DNA from: Pseudoscleropodium purum
Taxonomy: Eukaryota > Streptophyta > Bryopsida > Hypnales > Brachytheciaceae
Length of the DNA stretch: 64,000 nucleotides
Direction of reading: 5' to 3'
Assembly: GCA_963969395.1 (NCBI GenBank)
Contig: OZ017798.1
Span: 23,180,173-23,244,172, forward strand
Made by a program: the position numbers and the translations under genes
Part shown: piece after piece, positions 11,285 through 23,445 of the stretch
Position numbering within the stretch: the stretch's first letter is position 1
How the letters are laid out: the number at the start of each line of letters is the position of its first letter
Notes under the pieces: model-generated
Told to the model about the DNA's origin: nothing
Database searches by the model: none
Seen by the model: the letters and a program-made list of their open reading frames with translations, nothing else

Positions 11285-12660
11285 CCTTAATTAATCAAGT
11301 TCGGACACAGTGCAATCGTCCACTTTGGTGACTAGCAGATTCTCTCGGACGGAGTTCCATGAAAGTCTCTGCCACTCCGGGTGTTCTTTTCTCCTCCTCC
11401 TGCCACGCTTTTGTCTTCAGCCAACTGTGGATCGATCCGCCTGCACAACTGGGACTGCCCCTAATATAAATAAAATGTTGGCACTGAAACCATACGTGTA
11501 ACCATTCTCTCATTCAATGACTGCATGATACTCCGCCGTATAACTTAAGATTTTTGACAAAATGCGACACTTCAAAATACTCCCTGCCAACAGCTGAAAT
11601 CACTACAGTAGTCTAACACGGATTTGTACTACTAGTGAGGGCGCGAAATTAGCCTTACTTACAAGATGAGTGCCTCTACGATGTTTTTTTTTATGTTTTG
11701 TGAACTTATGAGCATTCCAAGAGAACCCACTGTAATCACCAGTTGTTCGAGAACACATTGCAAGCGCTTCATTTGTTTCAACAAACCAACAAACATTGCA
11801 AGCTAAACTTAACCGTTGTTGTTAGGAAACTGATAAAGTTCAATGCCCTCCCGCCGTTCCGCCGTAGCCTCCCTCGATTTTATAAATAGCGTGTCATTGG
11901 TAAATTAGTATGATCCCAACTGAAGCAATAATAAGACAAATCCATGTGCCAGTGTAGTCTCCAGTCCTCTCCGGCCACCTATCAATATAAGCTTATAAGC
12001 TTATTTATATCCATCTCCACAACCACCTTCCCACCCTCTGTTCAGTTCTGAACTGTTCAGTTGGCCTGTTGAGACTGTTTCGGAGTGTCATGGATTGGGT
12101 GCCAGTGGGTGTTCCATATTGACTTTAACTGTAAGTTCGTGATCGTGCTACCAGTGTAAGTTACACTCTGCAGCAGTGAGTACCTTCGGTGATTCAGTGC
12201 CATGTTCAGTTAACTCCAGTTCTCTTGGGTGGGTAAGTGCAGTCGAACTGTATACCGTACTGTACTGTACTCTAGAATAGAATAAGGTAAGGTAACCACC
12301 CGCCCTGTAAGGTAAGAGACTCTGTATCCAATGTGTGAACACAATCTGCGATATTCTTAAGTAAGATTCTCAAATAGTAGGCTGGCTGAAAGGAAGACAA
12401 ATCAATCCAAAATGACCAATTCTGTCATTCCCAGAGAAAGCTCGGTGCTATCAAGGCACTCACCAACTTGACAACATTCTGGAAACAAGAATGCTTTTCA
12501 ACTGGTTCAAGATGACCGTAAATTACCGGATGATGCCAGGAAGCATTGGAAGAGATTTAGCTTGTCTATAAGGCTGCGAGTTCTTTAGGTTCCTGGACTG
12601 TGGAAACTCGACCACTGTAGCTAGGTGACATGGCGTAGGGACCGCCACATTCTAATAAAT
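11285..12660. other. Higher-GC block, possible promoter or gene debris
   Basis: This block is clearly less AT-rich than its flanks and contains no transposon signature I recognise. A canonical TATAAATAG lies on the plus strand at about 11881-11889, just after a CCGCCG-rich stretch. Short frames at 11295-11513 (minus) and 12148-12342 (minus) were not recognised. It could be the 5' part of a gene or its decayed remains. Confidence 0.3.
11881..11889 (+). promoter_or_regulatory. Candidate TATA box
   Basis: TATAAATAG follows a GC-rich tract at about 11850-11875 in an otherwise non-repetitive block. Only a very short ATG frame lies downstream (about 12090), so a gene driven by this box is not established. 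Confidence 0.25.
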
Positions 12661-13592
12661 TAATAAGTTAATAATTTATTTTTTACTTTAAGAAAAATAT
12701 CAATAATTTTTTTTTAAATTTTAAAAATATATATTAAAAAAACTTGATAGCTTATTGTTTATTCTCGGCAAGGAGAATAGGCCTGAAATGGCCCTCCCTG
12801 GCCTCAAATCTCTTCTAATGATACCCAAACTGAATGGTGTGGTTACAAGTTCAATACTTGGCAATGAAAGGTGTTTTACCTAGTGTGAAAGCAACCTCTA
12901 TTTCTAATAGAAACCCCTCATAGTATACTGTTCAAGACACTTGTTTCAAAGAAAAGGGAAAAAATGCTTTTCATCCTAGCTATAGAGGAATCTTTATTGC
13001 CCATGAAGACATTTGAATCTACCCACTTTCAAGATGCTTGGGAATTCAACTATACTAAAGGTAGACAAGCCTATCACCACATACCTTGATTATTTGCAAT
13101 CTAAATATCTTGGGGCCAACTCCAAGAGGGGCGCATGTTTTTCAAATGTATGCACTTGTTTCATGAATGAAACCCAAGTGGAATTATAATTTCTTCCATT
13201 CAAATTGTAATTTTTGTGAGTTTATGAAGTAATCTGCTTCTAAAATTACAAAACTACTTATAAAGTGGAGTCATAAGCGTCTTATAAACACCCACAATGC
13301 TTATCTATGTATCGAATTGGGCTTTTAAGTATTCACCATTAAAGGATTGACAAGTACCCAAGGTTGGCATTAACAATGTGATTTTGTCAAAAAATGAACG
13401 GATTTGGATGTTTTGGGGAATGGAATTGGGGCCAAAAGTAGGATGACGGAATTGGGTTACTCTACTACAATATTGGAATTTAGTAGTAACTACATAATTG
13501 ATTTTAAAATGCCATAAGTTTTTAGTCTTCGTAAATATTTTTATCAACTATATATAAAAAGAATCCATGCCTTCTTTTTAATACCAGTAGTA

Positions 13593-14159
13593 TTAACCCT
13601 TGAAGGAATAGAGTACACTTTTGGTATAAATTGTCCAAAATGTCACTATTTAGATCAACAAGGGGAAAATGAAAATAAAAGATTTTCTTTGGATTTCAAC
13701 TGTACAACTTTGTACTAGACTACCATTGGAATGTGTCACAAAAAAATTCAAAATCTTTGACCATGTGGATTGAAAGACTATATTGTTTGAAGTTAATCTT
13801 TTTTTATCTTGAATGTAGCCAATAAGAATTTAACTCCTAGAATGAGATTTTTACACTACACAAGTGTTTTGGGGACAATTGCATCTTAAATTATATGAAT
13901 TACATACTTTCCAAATTTCAAAGGTAGATGTCAAGATTAGTAAATGATTCCCTAATTGCCCAAATTACTCAAACTTTTTTGGAGAGCACATCTTTTCATA
14001 TTGGCATCCAATTGGGGAAAAAAAATATATACTTGAATAGAATACATGCCCACCCTCTATGTCAAATATTCAAAAACATAAATTCAAAATTGACATTATG
14101 GGAACTTGCCTAAATTTTTATTTAGTTGTTCAACAACCACTTGGTCTTTTAGGGATTAA
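13593..14159 (-). mobile_element. TTAA-flanked TIR element, copy P7 (567 bp, shortened)
   Basis: The left end is TTAACCCTTGAAGG (13593) and the right end, reverse complemented, is TTAATCCCTAAAAGACC (ending 14159). Internal motifs such as 'atgtgtcacaaaaaaattc' match the right-hand part of P1 read in reverse, so the copy is inverted relative to P1. It is shorter than the 900-950 bp copies and appears internally deleted. Confidence 0.6.
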
Positions 14160-14569
14160 TAATATCTTTACTATGGGTAACAATCTTCATCAAAGATAAA
14201 AATTTATAGCATTTTCAAATCAATTAGTGTGGTAATATGAAATTTTATCATTAGAATAGTTCTACACCATTCTTTTATAGCTATTTGATTATTTTAGTAG
14301 TAGAGTGATGTCTTGTAATGACTAGAGCTTAAGACAATATAATTTGTTATAGTTGATTTAGAAGATCCATACATCCATTTTCAAAAACATATGGTGGCAT
14401 ACACTATTCAATCTCTTGGTTTTCATACACTTAGTGCAAGTATATAAAAGTCTAGTCTCCAATAGGTTTCACAAAATTACAATAGGACTAAAGGTTTAAA
14501 TTAAGTCAACCTATATTTTGAAGGCCACAAAGATCCAATTTGATTCAAATTGCCTGTGTAGGAATCCAA

Positions 14570-15406
14570 TTAACCCCTAAAGGAGTTTTTGACTATACTT
14601 TTACTAAAAATGCTCGAAAACTGTCATTTTTAGTACAAGTACCAAATTTTAGAAAAAAACAACATTTTTGGACGTATGTAATTGTAGGATCTTGTTGTAC
14701 ACTAGTTTGAGAAGATGTGGAAAAAAATTCAAAATTTTTCACTAATTAGAAGGCAAGATATTAGTGTTTGAATTGACAAAATTCATTTTTTTGGCCTTGT
14801 AAAAAACTAGGTAATTGCACTTCACGAGGTCACATTTGCATTAAAAAAATGTCCAAAATTTTGGTTACTTTTTGGATTTTTCCTTCAAGGCAAGTTGGCT
14901 ACATGCCATGTTTATGGATTTTTGACACTACATGTGAATAAGTATTGTCTTGGTAAAAATATAATTTTTTTTTCTATTGGGTGCCTAAATCAAAAAGTTA
15001 TGCTACCTACACCTTTCCAAACAAGAAGGTCAATTTTGGGTAATATGTGCTTGCAAAATTCTTCTTCTACTTTTGAAAAATTTGTAGGTATGTAAGTAAG
15101 ATGATGTAGGATGCAACTTTAAAGAAACCCATGTGTAATGCAAAAATCTCACTATACTATAGGAGGAGTTAAACTCTCCTACCCCAATTATACAAAGCTA
15201 GCAAAGAAAATTCTTCTAATTTCAAATGCTACAATATTTCAATTAGTATAGTCAATTTTTTTTGAAATTTTTTCCACACATTTTAATAGCATTCTATTAC
15301 AAACAAATTTGTACACTTGAATTTGAATGTTTTCCCTCATTACTTTCAATAGTGATAGTTTTTTGACAATTTTAGCCCAAAATGAGCCTTGGCCCTTCAT
15401 AGGTCA
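14570..15406 (-). mobile_element. TTAA-flanked TIR element, copy P5 (about 835 bp)
   Basis: It begins TTAACCCCTAAAGGAG (14570). Its interior follows the reverse complement of P1, including the 'GGATCTTGTTGTACACTAG' and 'GATGTGGAAAAAAATTC' blocks. The right end near 15390-15406 is degenerate (GGCCCTTCATAGGTCAC where GGCCCTTTAGGGGTTAA would be expected), so the TTAA on that side has been lost by mutation. No coding capacity. Confidence 0.6.
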
Positions 15407-16600
15407 CATTAGAAGAGTTTTGGGGGGTCCAGAAGCTTGTTTCGAGGATGTTCCCCCGCGGTTGTTCCCCGCAGTGAGGGGAACAGCTTGATGTTAGAAT
15501 TTTTTTTTTCATAAAAGAAAATAAAAAATAAAAAATATTTTAGTCTCCAAATGCAAAAAAATAAAAAAAAATAAAAAATTTAGTCAATGACATGGCAGGG
15601 GCTCGGCCACGTTAGACCATTGCGCCAAACCTGTTTCTTGTGTTCGTAGACTGTGATAGCTCGCAAGCATCCAAAGGCCCCCAAAATCTTCTAATGATAC
15701 TTGACTCCCCTCACAAATCCATCCATCCATTAAGTTAGTTTTTTTTTTTGTTACATAGAGATCTCTTGGACCATACATCCACCAATCACATTCTTAGTAA
15801 CGTTGGAAAGTTCTCAGTAAGGAGAGGTGCAAGGGTTTGTTTTGTGGCATTTGGACCTACAATATGTAAGTGATTGAATTTCAAAGTTTTTTTTTTTTTT
15901 TTTAATCAAATTAGAAAATTACTTTGACTTTGACTAAGGAAATGGCACAAGGTACACTAGTTTGTTATGGATGACAAATTTGCAAATCATTGGCTAAATT
16001 AGTTGGTAAAATAATTGCATTATGATAGGAGGCTCTAATTTTGCTTGGGTGTTTTGAACTGCCCCTATAGAAGGCCCCAAAATAGTGTAGAGCTATTGTA
16101 AAAAGCTTGGAAGTGTGAGTGTTGTGGACATTTTTTTGCCACCTTTAGGGTTTGAGAGACTATTAGATAGTGATGAAAGCTAATGATCTCAATGTTTAGT
16201 ATTCTCAATTGTGTTATTAAGCGTTGTCATGTATAAAACAAATAAATATAAGTGTTGTAATTGTACAATGTTTTTTAAATAGGAAAGATTGAATATAAAA
16301 GTGCTTTTTTGTTTTAGAACCCATGTGCATTTAATGAAATGTCAATTGCAACCTCATTATAGATGACTTAAATATGGGAAAGATGCTCACCTCAACATTC
16401 ATGATTTCTGAAACAAGCTTGCTAAATTCAAAGCAATTTTAAACTTCATTTTTTCAGCACTCTACAATCCATTAATAGATACCTAAGCAGTTCGACTTCT
16501 TTAAATTATATTAAATTCAATTTCACTCTGAAAATTATGATTCACAGTGCTAGCAAATAGGCCTTCATTTCTCTTTCCACCAATAACTTAGAAATATTGT
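15407..16600. other. AT-rich intergenic DNA with short GC-rich hairpin
   Basis: No gene recognised. A small hairpin, GTTCCCC...GGGGAAC, lies at about 15464-15484 within a short GC-rich patch, followed by A/T-rich low-complexity runs. A run of about 20 T lies near 15885-15903. Confidence 0.5.
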
Positions 16601-19600
16601 TTGCATCATCGAATTTCTCTACAAAACTGCTTCTTCCATTAAATGCACACTTTGAGAGCCTCCTACCATACCTTAAAATACAGCAGAGGAAAGGTCCTCT
16701 CCGTTACAGTGAAATCAGTAAGTTAAAGCTTAATCTTCAGTCCTGTCACTTTAGTTTGCAACAGTCTGACTGAATTACTGACTGAGCAGTATATCATTTT
16801 GGGAAAAATAGAAAAGCAGAAAAAGAAAATAATTGCGAGACAAAGTATCTCCGGTGGAATAGCCACGTCGGACCTCCAAATTCGGCTTTAGTGATGGATG
16901 GGATGCAGTGTTGGACGAGCCGCAAGCGAACTGAACTTACTAATCCAAAAAGTAGTCAGTCGCGAGATTACTAATGAGGTTAGGAATGAAGATTAGCGGG
17001 GTTCCGGCAGCGTGTGAGGAAGACCGTGAGGACGATCGGCCCTCTGAAGTCACGCTGCTGTTGCTGGTGGAGTGTGGACGGAGGGAGGTCCCACAGGGAG
17101 GGGAGGGACCATTTGCTGCCACTTTTTTGGTTTTCCGCATATTTTTAATGGTTGAGCGGCAGGCGATGGCGGAGATGAAGCAGCGCATATCTTTGGAGAA
17201 AGTGCTGAGAGGCAAAATTGGTCAACTGTAGAGAAAGTTGGGTCAGGCAGGCAGCAGGCCAGGCGGGGGACGGACGGGAGGGAGGCCGGAGTGGAGGGGC
17301 GAGAACAGCTAAGCGTTCGTCGCGGGGGGTAATTGCCAGTTGATCACGGGGATGGTTCTTGGATGTTCGGGGTTTACGGCCTGCTTGGATGTCGGGAGGG
17401 CAACAATCGGGGGCTTAATTGGTGGGAGCGATAGGATTCGTGGAACTGATCGGAGGGCTTTGTGGTGAGGGAATCGGGGCGTGGTCTCGGTTTCTGTGCT
17501 CAATGGCTTGTTGTTGTTGCTGTTGTTGTTGTTGCGCTTCTTGTTATCGTGTTGCGGGAACTGGAGCTTGGCAATTGGTACATTGACGAGGAGTTTCTTT
17601 GCGTTCGAGAAGAAGGAAGGTTTTTTCTTCCGGTGCCGGCTGTGGCGAATTGGCCTATGTCTTTAAAGGAGATATTAGTGCACGGTTGGCGGTCGCAGTT
17701 AAGACGTTTGAAGGACGGCGATAGAATTGTGGACTTCGGGTAGAGGTGATGTCTTCTTCATTTCGTATGGCGGAAGATGGAGCAACCCGAGCATCCTGCA
17801 TGATACTTGATTGTTCTTTGCTGACAGGCTTCTCTTGCTGGTGGCCAGCTTCAGAATATTAGGACGTACGATTGCGCTGTCACCTTTCTCTTTCTTGTTT
17901 TCGGTTAAGGACACTGCTCGCGCTTGCGATACTTGTAATTTTGTAGCGACTTTGGCAAATTGTTCGATAGTTCAAGCAGATCTGTGGATGCAAAGGACTT
18001 TTAAGTTAGAGCGAAGGTAATAGGAAAACAGAATAAGTCGTTGGTGTTAGCTTAGTCCTAAGTCATCTTGTGCCGGATGTTCCTAAGTAAGGTATTGTCT
18101 TCGCCTGTGACGTGCTGTGGTTCTTGTTTCCAATTACGGCAAGCGTTGTGCCGTATCCTCGTATTTGTTGGTTTATACTGTGTTGCTTAGGTCCAACCCT
18201 GTCTGAAAAATAGGGATTTGTTTCTTTCATCTCAGTCTGTTTTTCCCTTTCCTGTTGTGATTACTGTTTGTTTCCTGGTTAAGAGATACCATATTATAAC
18301 CGTCGTTAGTGTAATTTCAATTAAGAGTAACCTTTAAAACCTCCATGAAATTTGATTATATACAGACAGAGAATCTTTCACATTGATTTCGACGTCATGT
18401 GCGACGAGAAGGCATTATTTGACTCGTGAAATTTTTTAAATCTCCTCGTGACTTTGCTGTGCAGCTTATTGAACAGGTATTAGCGGTTCGTTTGTTGACT
18501 TTCAGAGGCTCGAAGAGAAATTGTGTGGAATGAGCACGCTTGTGAGATCAAATTGGCGCACATTGTGTCTCCGGAGTATTTGAAGGATGGAATTTATGGA
18601 ATGGTCTTCGAACTATGTGGTACGACTGTAGTTCCAATTTTCGTCGGATTGCTCCGATTCTTAAAACCTCATAAGAGTATCCAATACTCGCCGTGATTCT
18701 GCTCTTCAATTTGCTTGCAGTTGAAACGGGACAATCGCCAACCTAACAGTCAATCAATAATTTAATCTTGACGTTACTAATATCCTCTGAGAAATGAGGT
18801 ATAGGCATCCTGTGGGAGAAAAACTCCTGTATCTTTTATACTTCTTTGAACGGCTGAGCTTGTTAATAGCATCGATGTTAAAGTATATATTTCTCTGCGA
18901 ACGATATAGACTTATTGATTCAATATCAGTTTATAGGAGGGTTAATTTTGCAGGTACCAGTTCCCAGCTACTTCACAGGCAACCTCGCAACAATATATGT
19001 TTTATACAGTAAACATTTTGATCGCTTCACTAACACATGTAATCGTAAAAACGTTTTCATGGCAGGCAAGGTGTGCCGTTACAGTATTCGAAGCCGCAGG
19101 AGGGGGCTTAGGATGGCATGGCAGTGGCACTGTCGGGGAGCTTCACATGCGGCCTTTAGGAGACGGGATGATAAATTTTCAGCTTCACGATTTGCTGGTC
19201 AGTTTTGAGGATTATTGTGTGATATCTCATCATTTTTTCCATGATTAGTTCTTTGCCAGGGAGTGAAATTTCGACAGGTGGAATAAAGTCCGTCGGAAAG
19301 TTTTCGATATGTGTGCGTGTCCCACGAATTTCCGTGTTAATTGAACAGGATGGTCAGATTGCGGCATTTCAAGTTTTGTCTTGGCATCACTGTTTTTGTA
19401 TCGTCATTGAACACCACTGAATTTCCATGGCCATTGAACAGGATGGTCAAATGTTATTCGAACACACAATGCGAAAGCCACAATCTTTCACTGCCCCCGT
19501 AGACCGGTTCTTTGTCATACGTCAAGAGGTATCGTATCTCTCTTCTGGCCCTTTTTTTTTAGCAAAGAGTGTCACTCATGGACTAAGTGATGTATGAGAA

Positions 19601-19688
19601 TTTCTTACATTTATTGGAGAGATGAAGGACGTGTCTTTGCCATTGAAAATTCTAAGGTGTAATTCATACTAAACTTTTGTGCCGACAG
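16600..19688 (+). promoter_or_regulatory. Upstream region of the CRIB gene: promoter and leader exons likely
   Basis: From about 16.6 kb the base composition becomes balanced and the sequence non-repetitive, continuing without break into the CRIB gene. A TTG/CTG trinucleotide run lies at about 17507-17538. Several GT-type donor and AG-type acceptor candidates occur (for example a donor near 18016), but no coding content is shared with the downstream gene. The frames here (17462-17743, 18915-19208) were not recognised as protein. The likeliest reading is promoter plus 5' untranslated exon(s) and introns; the transcription start cannot be placed from sequence alone. Confidence 0.4.
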
Positions 19689-19739
19689 AACGGCAGCTTT
19701 CGAGGATTTGGTTTTGCTGATAAATCAGCAGCAATTGAG

Positions 19740-22499
19740 ATGAAAGAGAGGGTTGTCAAGGCAGTTCAACCCTACATTATTGGAACGACGCCATCTCTCA
19801 TCGATGAGGAACCCCCAGCCGAGAGTTCGGGAAAAAACTCGGTCATTTCATATCGCAGTGTGCCAAAACGTTCCACTTCAAGGCGGCTCAATAATGCAGG
19901 TAATGAAATCGATGCACAGGAAGAAACTGCGGAAATATTTGATTATTGAGCGGTCTATCAAATGGAAAGCAAATTAGCTACAGTACTTGCGATTCTGGAG
20001 GAGATAAAATTACATGACTGAGCACTAGACAAGTAGCAGTAGTCTGTCTTTTATTCTGGTCTACCTCACATCCTGAGATGTGGGGAAGTGCTATACCTCT
20101 ACCTTTTCTCTATTTTAACAATTCTGCCTAAATTTGAAATTGACCTGTAGTAATCGCGATTAAATGGCTAGTAGGATTGTCATGTGTTTCGTGTGCCTAG
20201 TCTAAAATATTCTCGAGCAGAAATGTCTCGTTTTGGACCGGAAACTACATCACTAAGTATACCTACTGTCATTGTCTTAAATTAACCTTGATGTGATACT
20301 CATGACTGTGGTTCTATGTACAGATAGACTTGCTCAACAAACAGGAGACACTCGCCATACGCAGCCACATGATTCATCTTCATCATCTGAAAAACCAAAG
20401 AAGCGAAGGTTCTGGAAAGTAGGGAAAGCTGTGACTGCTTTATCTCATCTACTTGGTGAGCTCACCTCCGGCAGCGTTGCTAACCACCTATGTCTCGCCA
20501 AATTTGAATGTGCTCTATACTGGGCTTGCCTAATCATCTTCTTGCATGGCAGTGTGGAGAAATAATGAGTTGGATATAGGCTATCCAACCGACGTGAAAC
20601 ATGTTGCGCATATCGGTTGGGATGGCCCCTCCATAAATGGACCAGGCTGGGTATGTATTTGCAATCTTTTCCATGTCTCCATCCTAACCCTTAAATTCCC
20701 AGGGCTCCACATTTTAGTGTCGACAAAACTTTGAGTTAAATAACATCTTACCGAATTACTAATTCTATCATATTCCTTTCCAGGTGAATACTCTTTCAAG
20801 TCTATTTTTAGCATCGCAAATCCAAATTTGGAAAGAAAAAAAATACAATTTTTCTATTCAAGATTGTTCAAGGGGTCCATTGCAAAACTCGATTTTGTTG
20901 TGTTGAGAGATCTGGGAGATTAGTCTCAAATACACTAGATCTTGTTAAAGATTTTACATTGTACGTTCTCTTAGAATAACTGTAAGGTAGATTTTGAGGT
21001 GCCGTAGATTGATTACGATCTACCATGTTATTTCCTGTAACCGCATTATTTTTGTCATCACCTTAATTTTAGTTTTTTCATCTAAAAAGAGGATTGAAAG
21101 ACTTCAAATCAATCAGCTTCAAATCTTTAACCCTCTCGTAATCAAACCTTATAATCTTTCTTTACATATGTGATGTTGTGGTCTCTGTTTCTAAGTGATT
21201 CATAACACGACTTAGTTTAATTGTATGGTTACAATTCAAGAATATCGATAACACTTCCAAAATTTGACTTTTTTGTTTGGCTTAGATCAAATTCCAAGAA
21301 GCTCAAAATAGGCCTTGGACATTCAGGGGATAAGAGGAACCCAAAGCGTTCTGTTACACTTTGAAAATTGACTTCTCTCGGCTGTGTATTCAATCAAGTT
21401 CTCTTACAGTAGCCATAGTGAACTGTTGGTCCAACTATCTAAGAGTCATGCATGATCTTTTATATGACAGTAAGCATTCGGGCAGAACACGATCGGTTTC
21501 ATGAATTTGTAGTGCTAAGCTTTTCGGCATGGTTTGCAGATGGACGAGGTAAGGCCAGGTCCAGATTATTCATCAGCACCTCTGGCTGATTTTGGACAAC
21601 CTCGCGATCCAGAGTGGATTCATGACGCATTGTCCGCTTCCAAGTGGATTTCATCTCATGGTAAGATTTCTACCGATCCTGTTCTTTATCCGTGAATGTA
21701 GAAGCCCTTTGTTGGGACTCACTCGTTGAGAATCGTGTCTCTGGGAAACTTATGGAGTGATCACGGTTCGCAAGGTTAAAATGTTGCTTTTGGGTGCTAC
21801 CTTATAAGTTATGAATTCAATGCTCTGTCGCTTTAGCAACAAGCGTCTAACCGCTAGTATCTTTACTATCTTCATTTAACACGTGTCTCATTATCATTTG
21901 ACCTTGTAACTTTTTTACTTTCATGTTACTATTCCTATGACCACATGGATACAATTGTAACTTTTTGACTTCCATGTCACTTTTCGTATGATTTCATAGA
22001 TACAATTCTACTACAAAAAGATCACATTCTTTGGAGTGATACGCCTGAACATCCCACTAGACCCCTTTAACATATCTCCCACTTTCAGTCCGCTCCATAG
22101 CTTTTAACCGCTTTGCTCCATTGCTCAAATGTCTTCTCTGGGTTGAGATTAGAAATGACTGCCAAGCGGTCTATTCCTCTGGGCACATCTTTTCGTCTGG
22201 AATCAGAAATCTATCAGTGTTGTGTGGCAAAGGAATTTGTGCCTTATTAGCTATTATGATTGCTTGATACAAATCAACAGCGTAGATTGATATTCACTTG
22301 ACCTAAGAAATCAGCTCATTTCAAAAGTTTGTAAGGAAATTCCTACTGCATTTGTGCAGGGAACAGGTCAGGACTTCCTCCAGCGCCTCCTAAACAATAC
22401 CTGGAGTTCCTGGAAGTAAACTCAAAATCAAGAAAATTCAAAGACTCAATTCTGCGACAGAGGACAAAGCCTGCTGCCCGAAGGCAACGGCAACGGTGA
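19740..22499 (+). CDS. ROP-interactive CRIB motif protein (RIC-like), five exons
   Basis: Five exons join in frame: 19740-19899, 20324-20455, 20553-20650, 21540-21660 and 22360-22499. All four introns (424, 97, 889 and 699 bp) have GT...AG ends, and the product is 216 residues. Residues 106-119 form a CRIB motif, IGYPTDVKHVAHIG, followed by WDGPS. This is the signature by which plant RIC proteins bind GTP-loaded ROP/RAC GTPases to control actin, microtubules and polar growth. The Trp-Met step after the CRIB motif (junction of exons 3 and 4) and a proline-rich 'PPAPPKQYLEFL' segment are also RIC-like. The N-terminus is basic, a Ser-rich/KKRR stretch lies at about residues 68-82, and the tail is Arg-rich. 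The ATG at 19740 was chosen because MKERV resembles RIC N-termini. The frame stays open 17 codons upstream to the acceptor at 19688, so an upstream start is possible. No stop or frameshift breaks the gene. Known: the RIC family and its CRIB function. Inferred: the partner and pathway. Confidence 0.9.
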
Positions 22500-23165
22500 C
22501 AGGCAGCAGTTTTCTTGGAAAGTGGTTCGGACATCAATCTGTGGTGATTTACTAGGTGAAAATGTGTACAGCGTCCAACGGGGCACCGCAGTAAAACAGC
22601 GTGTACATATTCTTAGGTTCAAAAGCTGTTGGATACACCATCTTCATTCATTCAGGAGCTTGTATCTTCAATTGATCTTAGGCCTACAATTATCGAGTTG
22701 CACTCTCTAGTGCGACAATGACATTTTGATTAGGTTTGGTTGTACCTGTTAAGGGGTAACCAGTAAATCTCAAAACATTGCAGGAGGAGAGCGAAATGTA
22801 GCTTGGCTGGACGAGGTGTGCCTCTGGAGACACCTGACTTCAGATTTTTTAGTCTCAAATATGCCACCCGAATAACATTAACTTCCCGGTTGTTATCTGG
22901 CCTCTCTCTGCGAGTTCCGGCTACCAAACTTGTACAAAAGCAGGACAATAATTAATTATACTTCATTTCCTTGAGCAACGTGTGGTTGCCATCTTCATGA
23001 TATGATGCCTCTGCTTTTGGTTGTATTGAATCTTAGAGGGAGTCAGGATACGAGACTGCCAGTCTGGCTTGGTGACTGGAACATTTCAACTTTCAGTGTT
23101 CCCAAGGTACAAAGTTGGAGTAAAATATGTGGATGAGGCACCGATTTCTCATTCTAAAATATGTG
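22500..23165 (+). other. 3' untranslated and downstream region of the CRIB gene
   Basis: After the TGA at 22497-22499 the sequence remains non-repetitive to about 23.16 kb, where a dispersed repeat begins. An AATAAT stretch at about 22947-22953 is a plausible polyadenylation signal. The small frames here (22522-22710, 22730-22948) are not recognised. Confidence 0.4.
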
Positions 23166-23180
23166 CACTCAGACTTTCCA

Positions 23181-23445
23181 GCAGGACGTTAAATCATGCC
23201 CAGGAAATAGGCCCAGCAGGGTAATTTGGGGGTTTACTGGGGGTAAAAGTTTTAAAAGCCCCCTATTTTGAGCCGTGTCTAAGTTGTGTCCTAGACATCT
23301 CTTAGCTAGTTTGGGGTCTCTGATTTCAAATATGAATTCAGAATTTGCAAAAAGAAAATTAGTGTGAAAAACAAAAAATTCCTGCATTTTCCCTTGGGGT
23401 AAATTCAAGTGCCTATTCTTTACGACCAGTATCCTATGTTCCACT
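23181..23445 (+). repeat. Diverged copy R2 of the R1 inverted-repeat element
   Basis: It aligns along its length with 3433-3690: shared blocks include 'GCCCCCTATTTTGAGC' type sequence, 'CAAATATGAATTCA' and 'AATTTGCAAAA'. The left end (GGACGTTAAATCATG) has drifted from the perfect R1 inverted repeat, and the right inverted repeat is missing, so this copy is truncated or decayed. Confidence 0.6.

Noticed and set aside
17462..17743. Frame with a long Val/Leu run resembling a membrane segment, upstream of the CRIB gene
   Set aside because: The run comes from a TTG/CTG trinucleotide repeat and a second overlapping frame is equally open, so it is not convincing as a protein.
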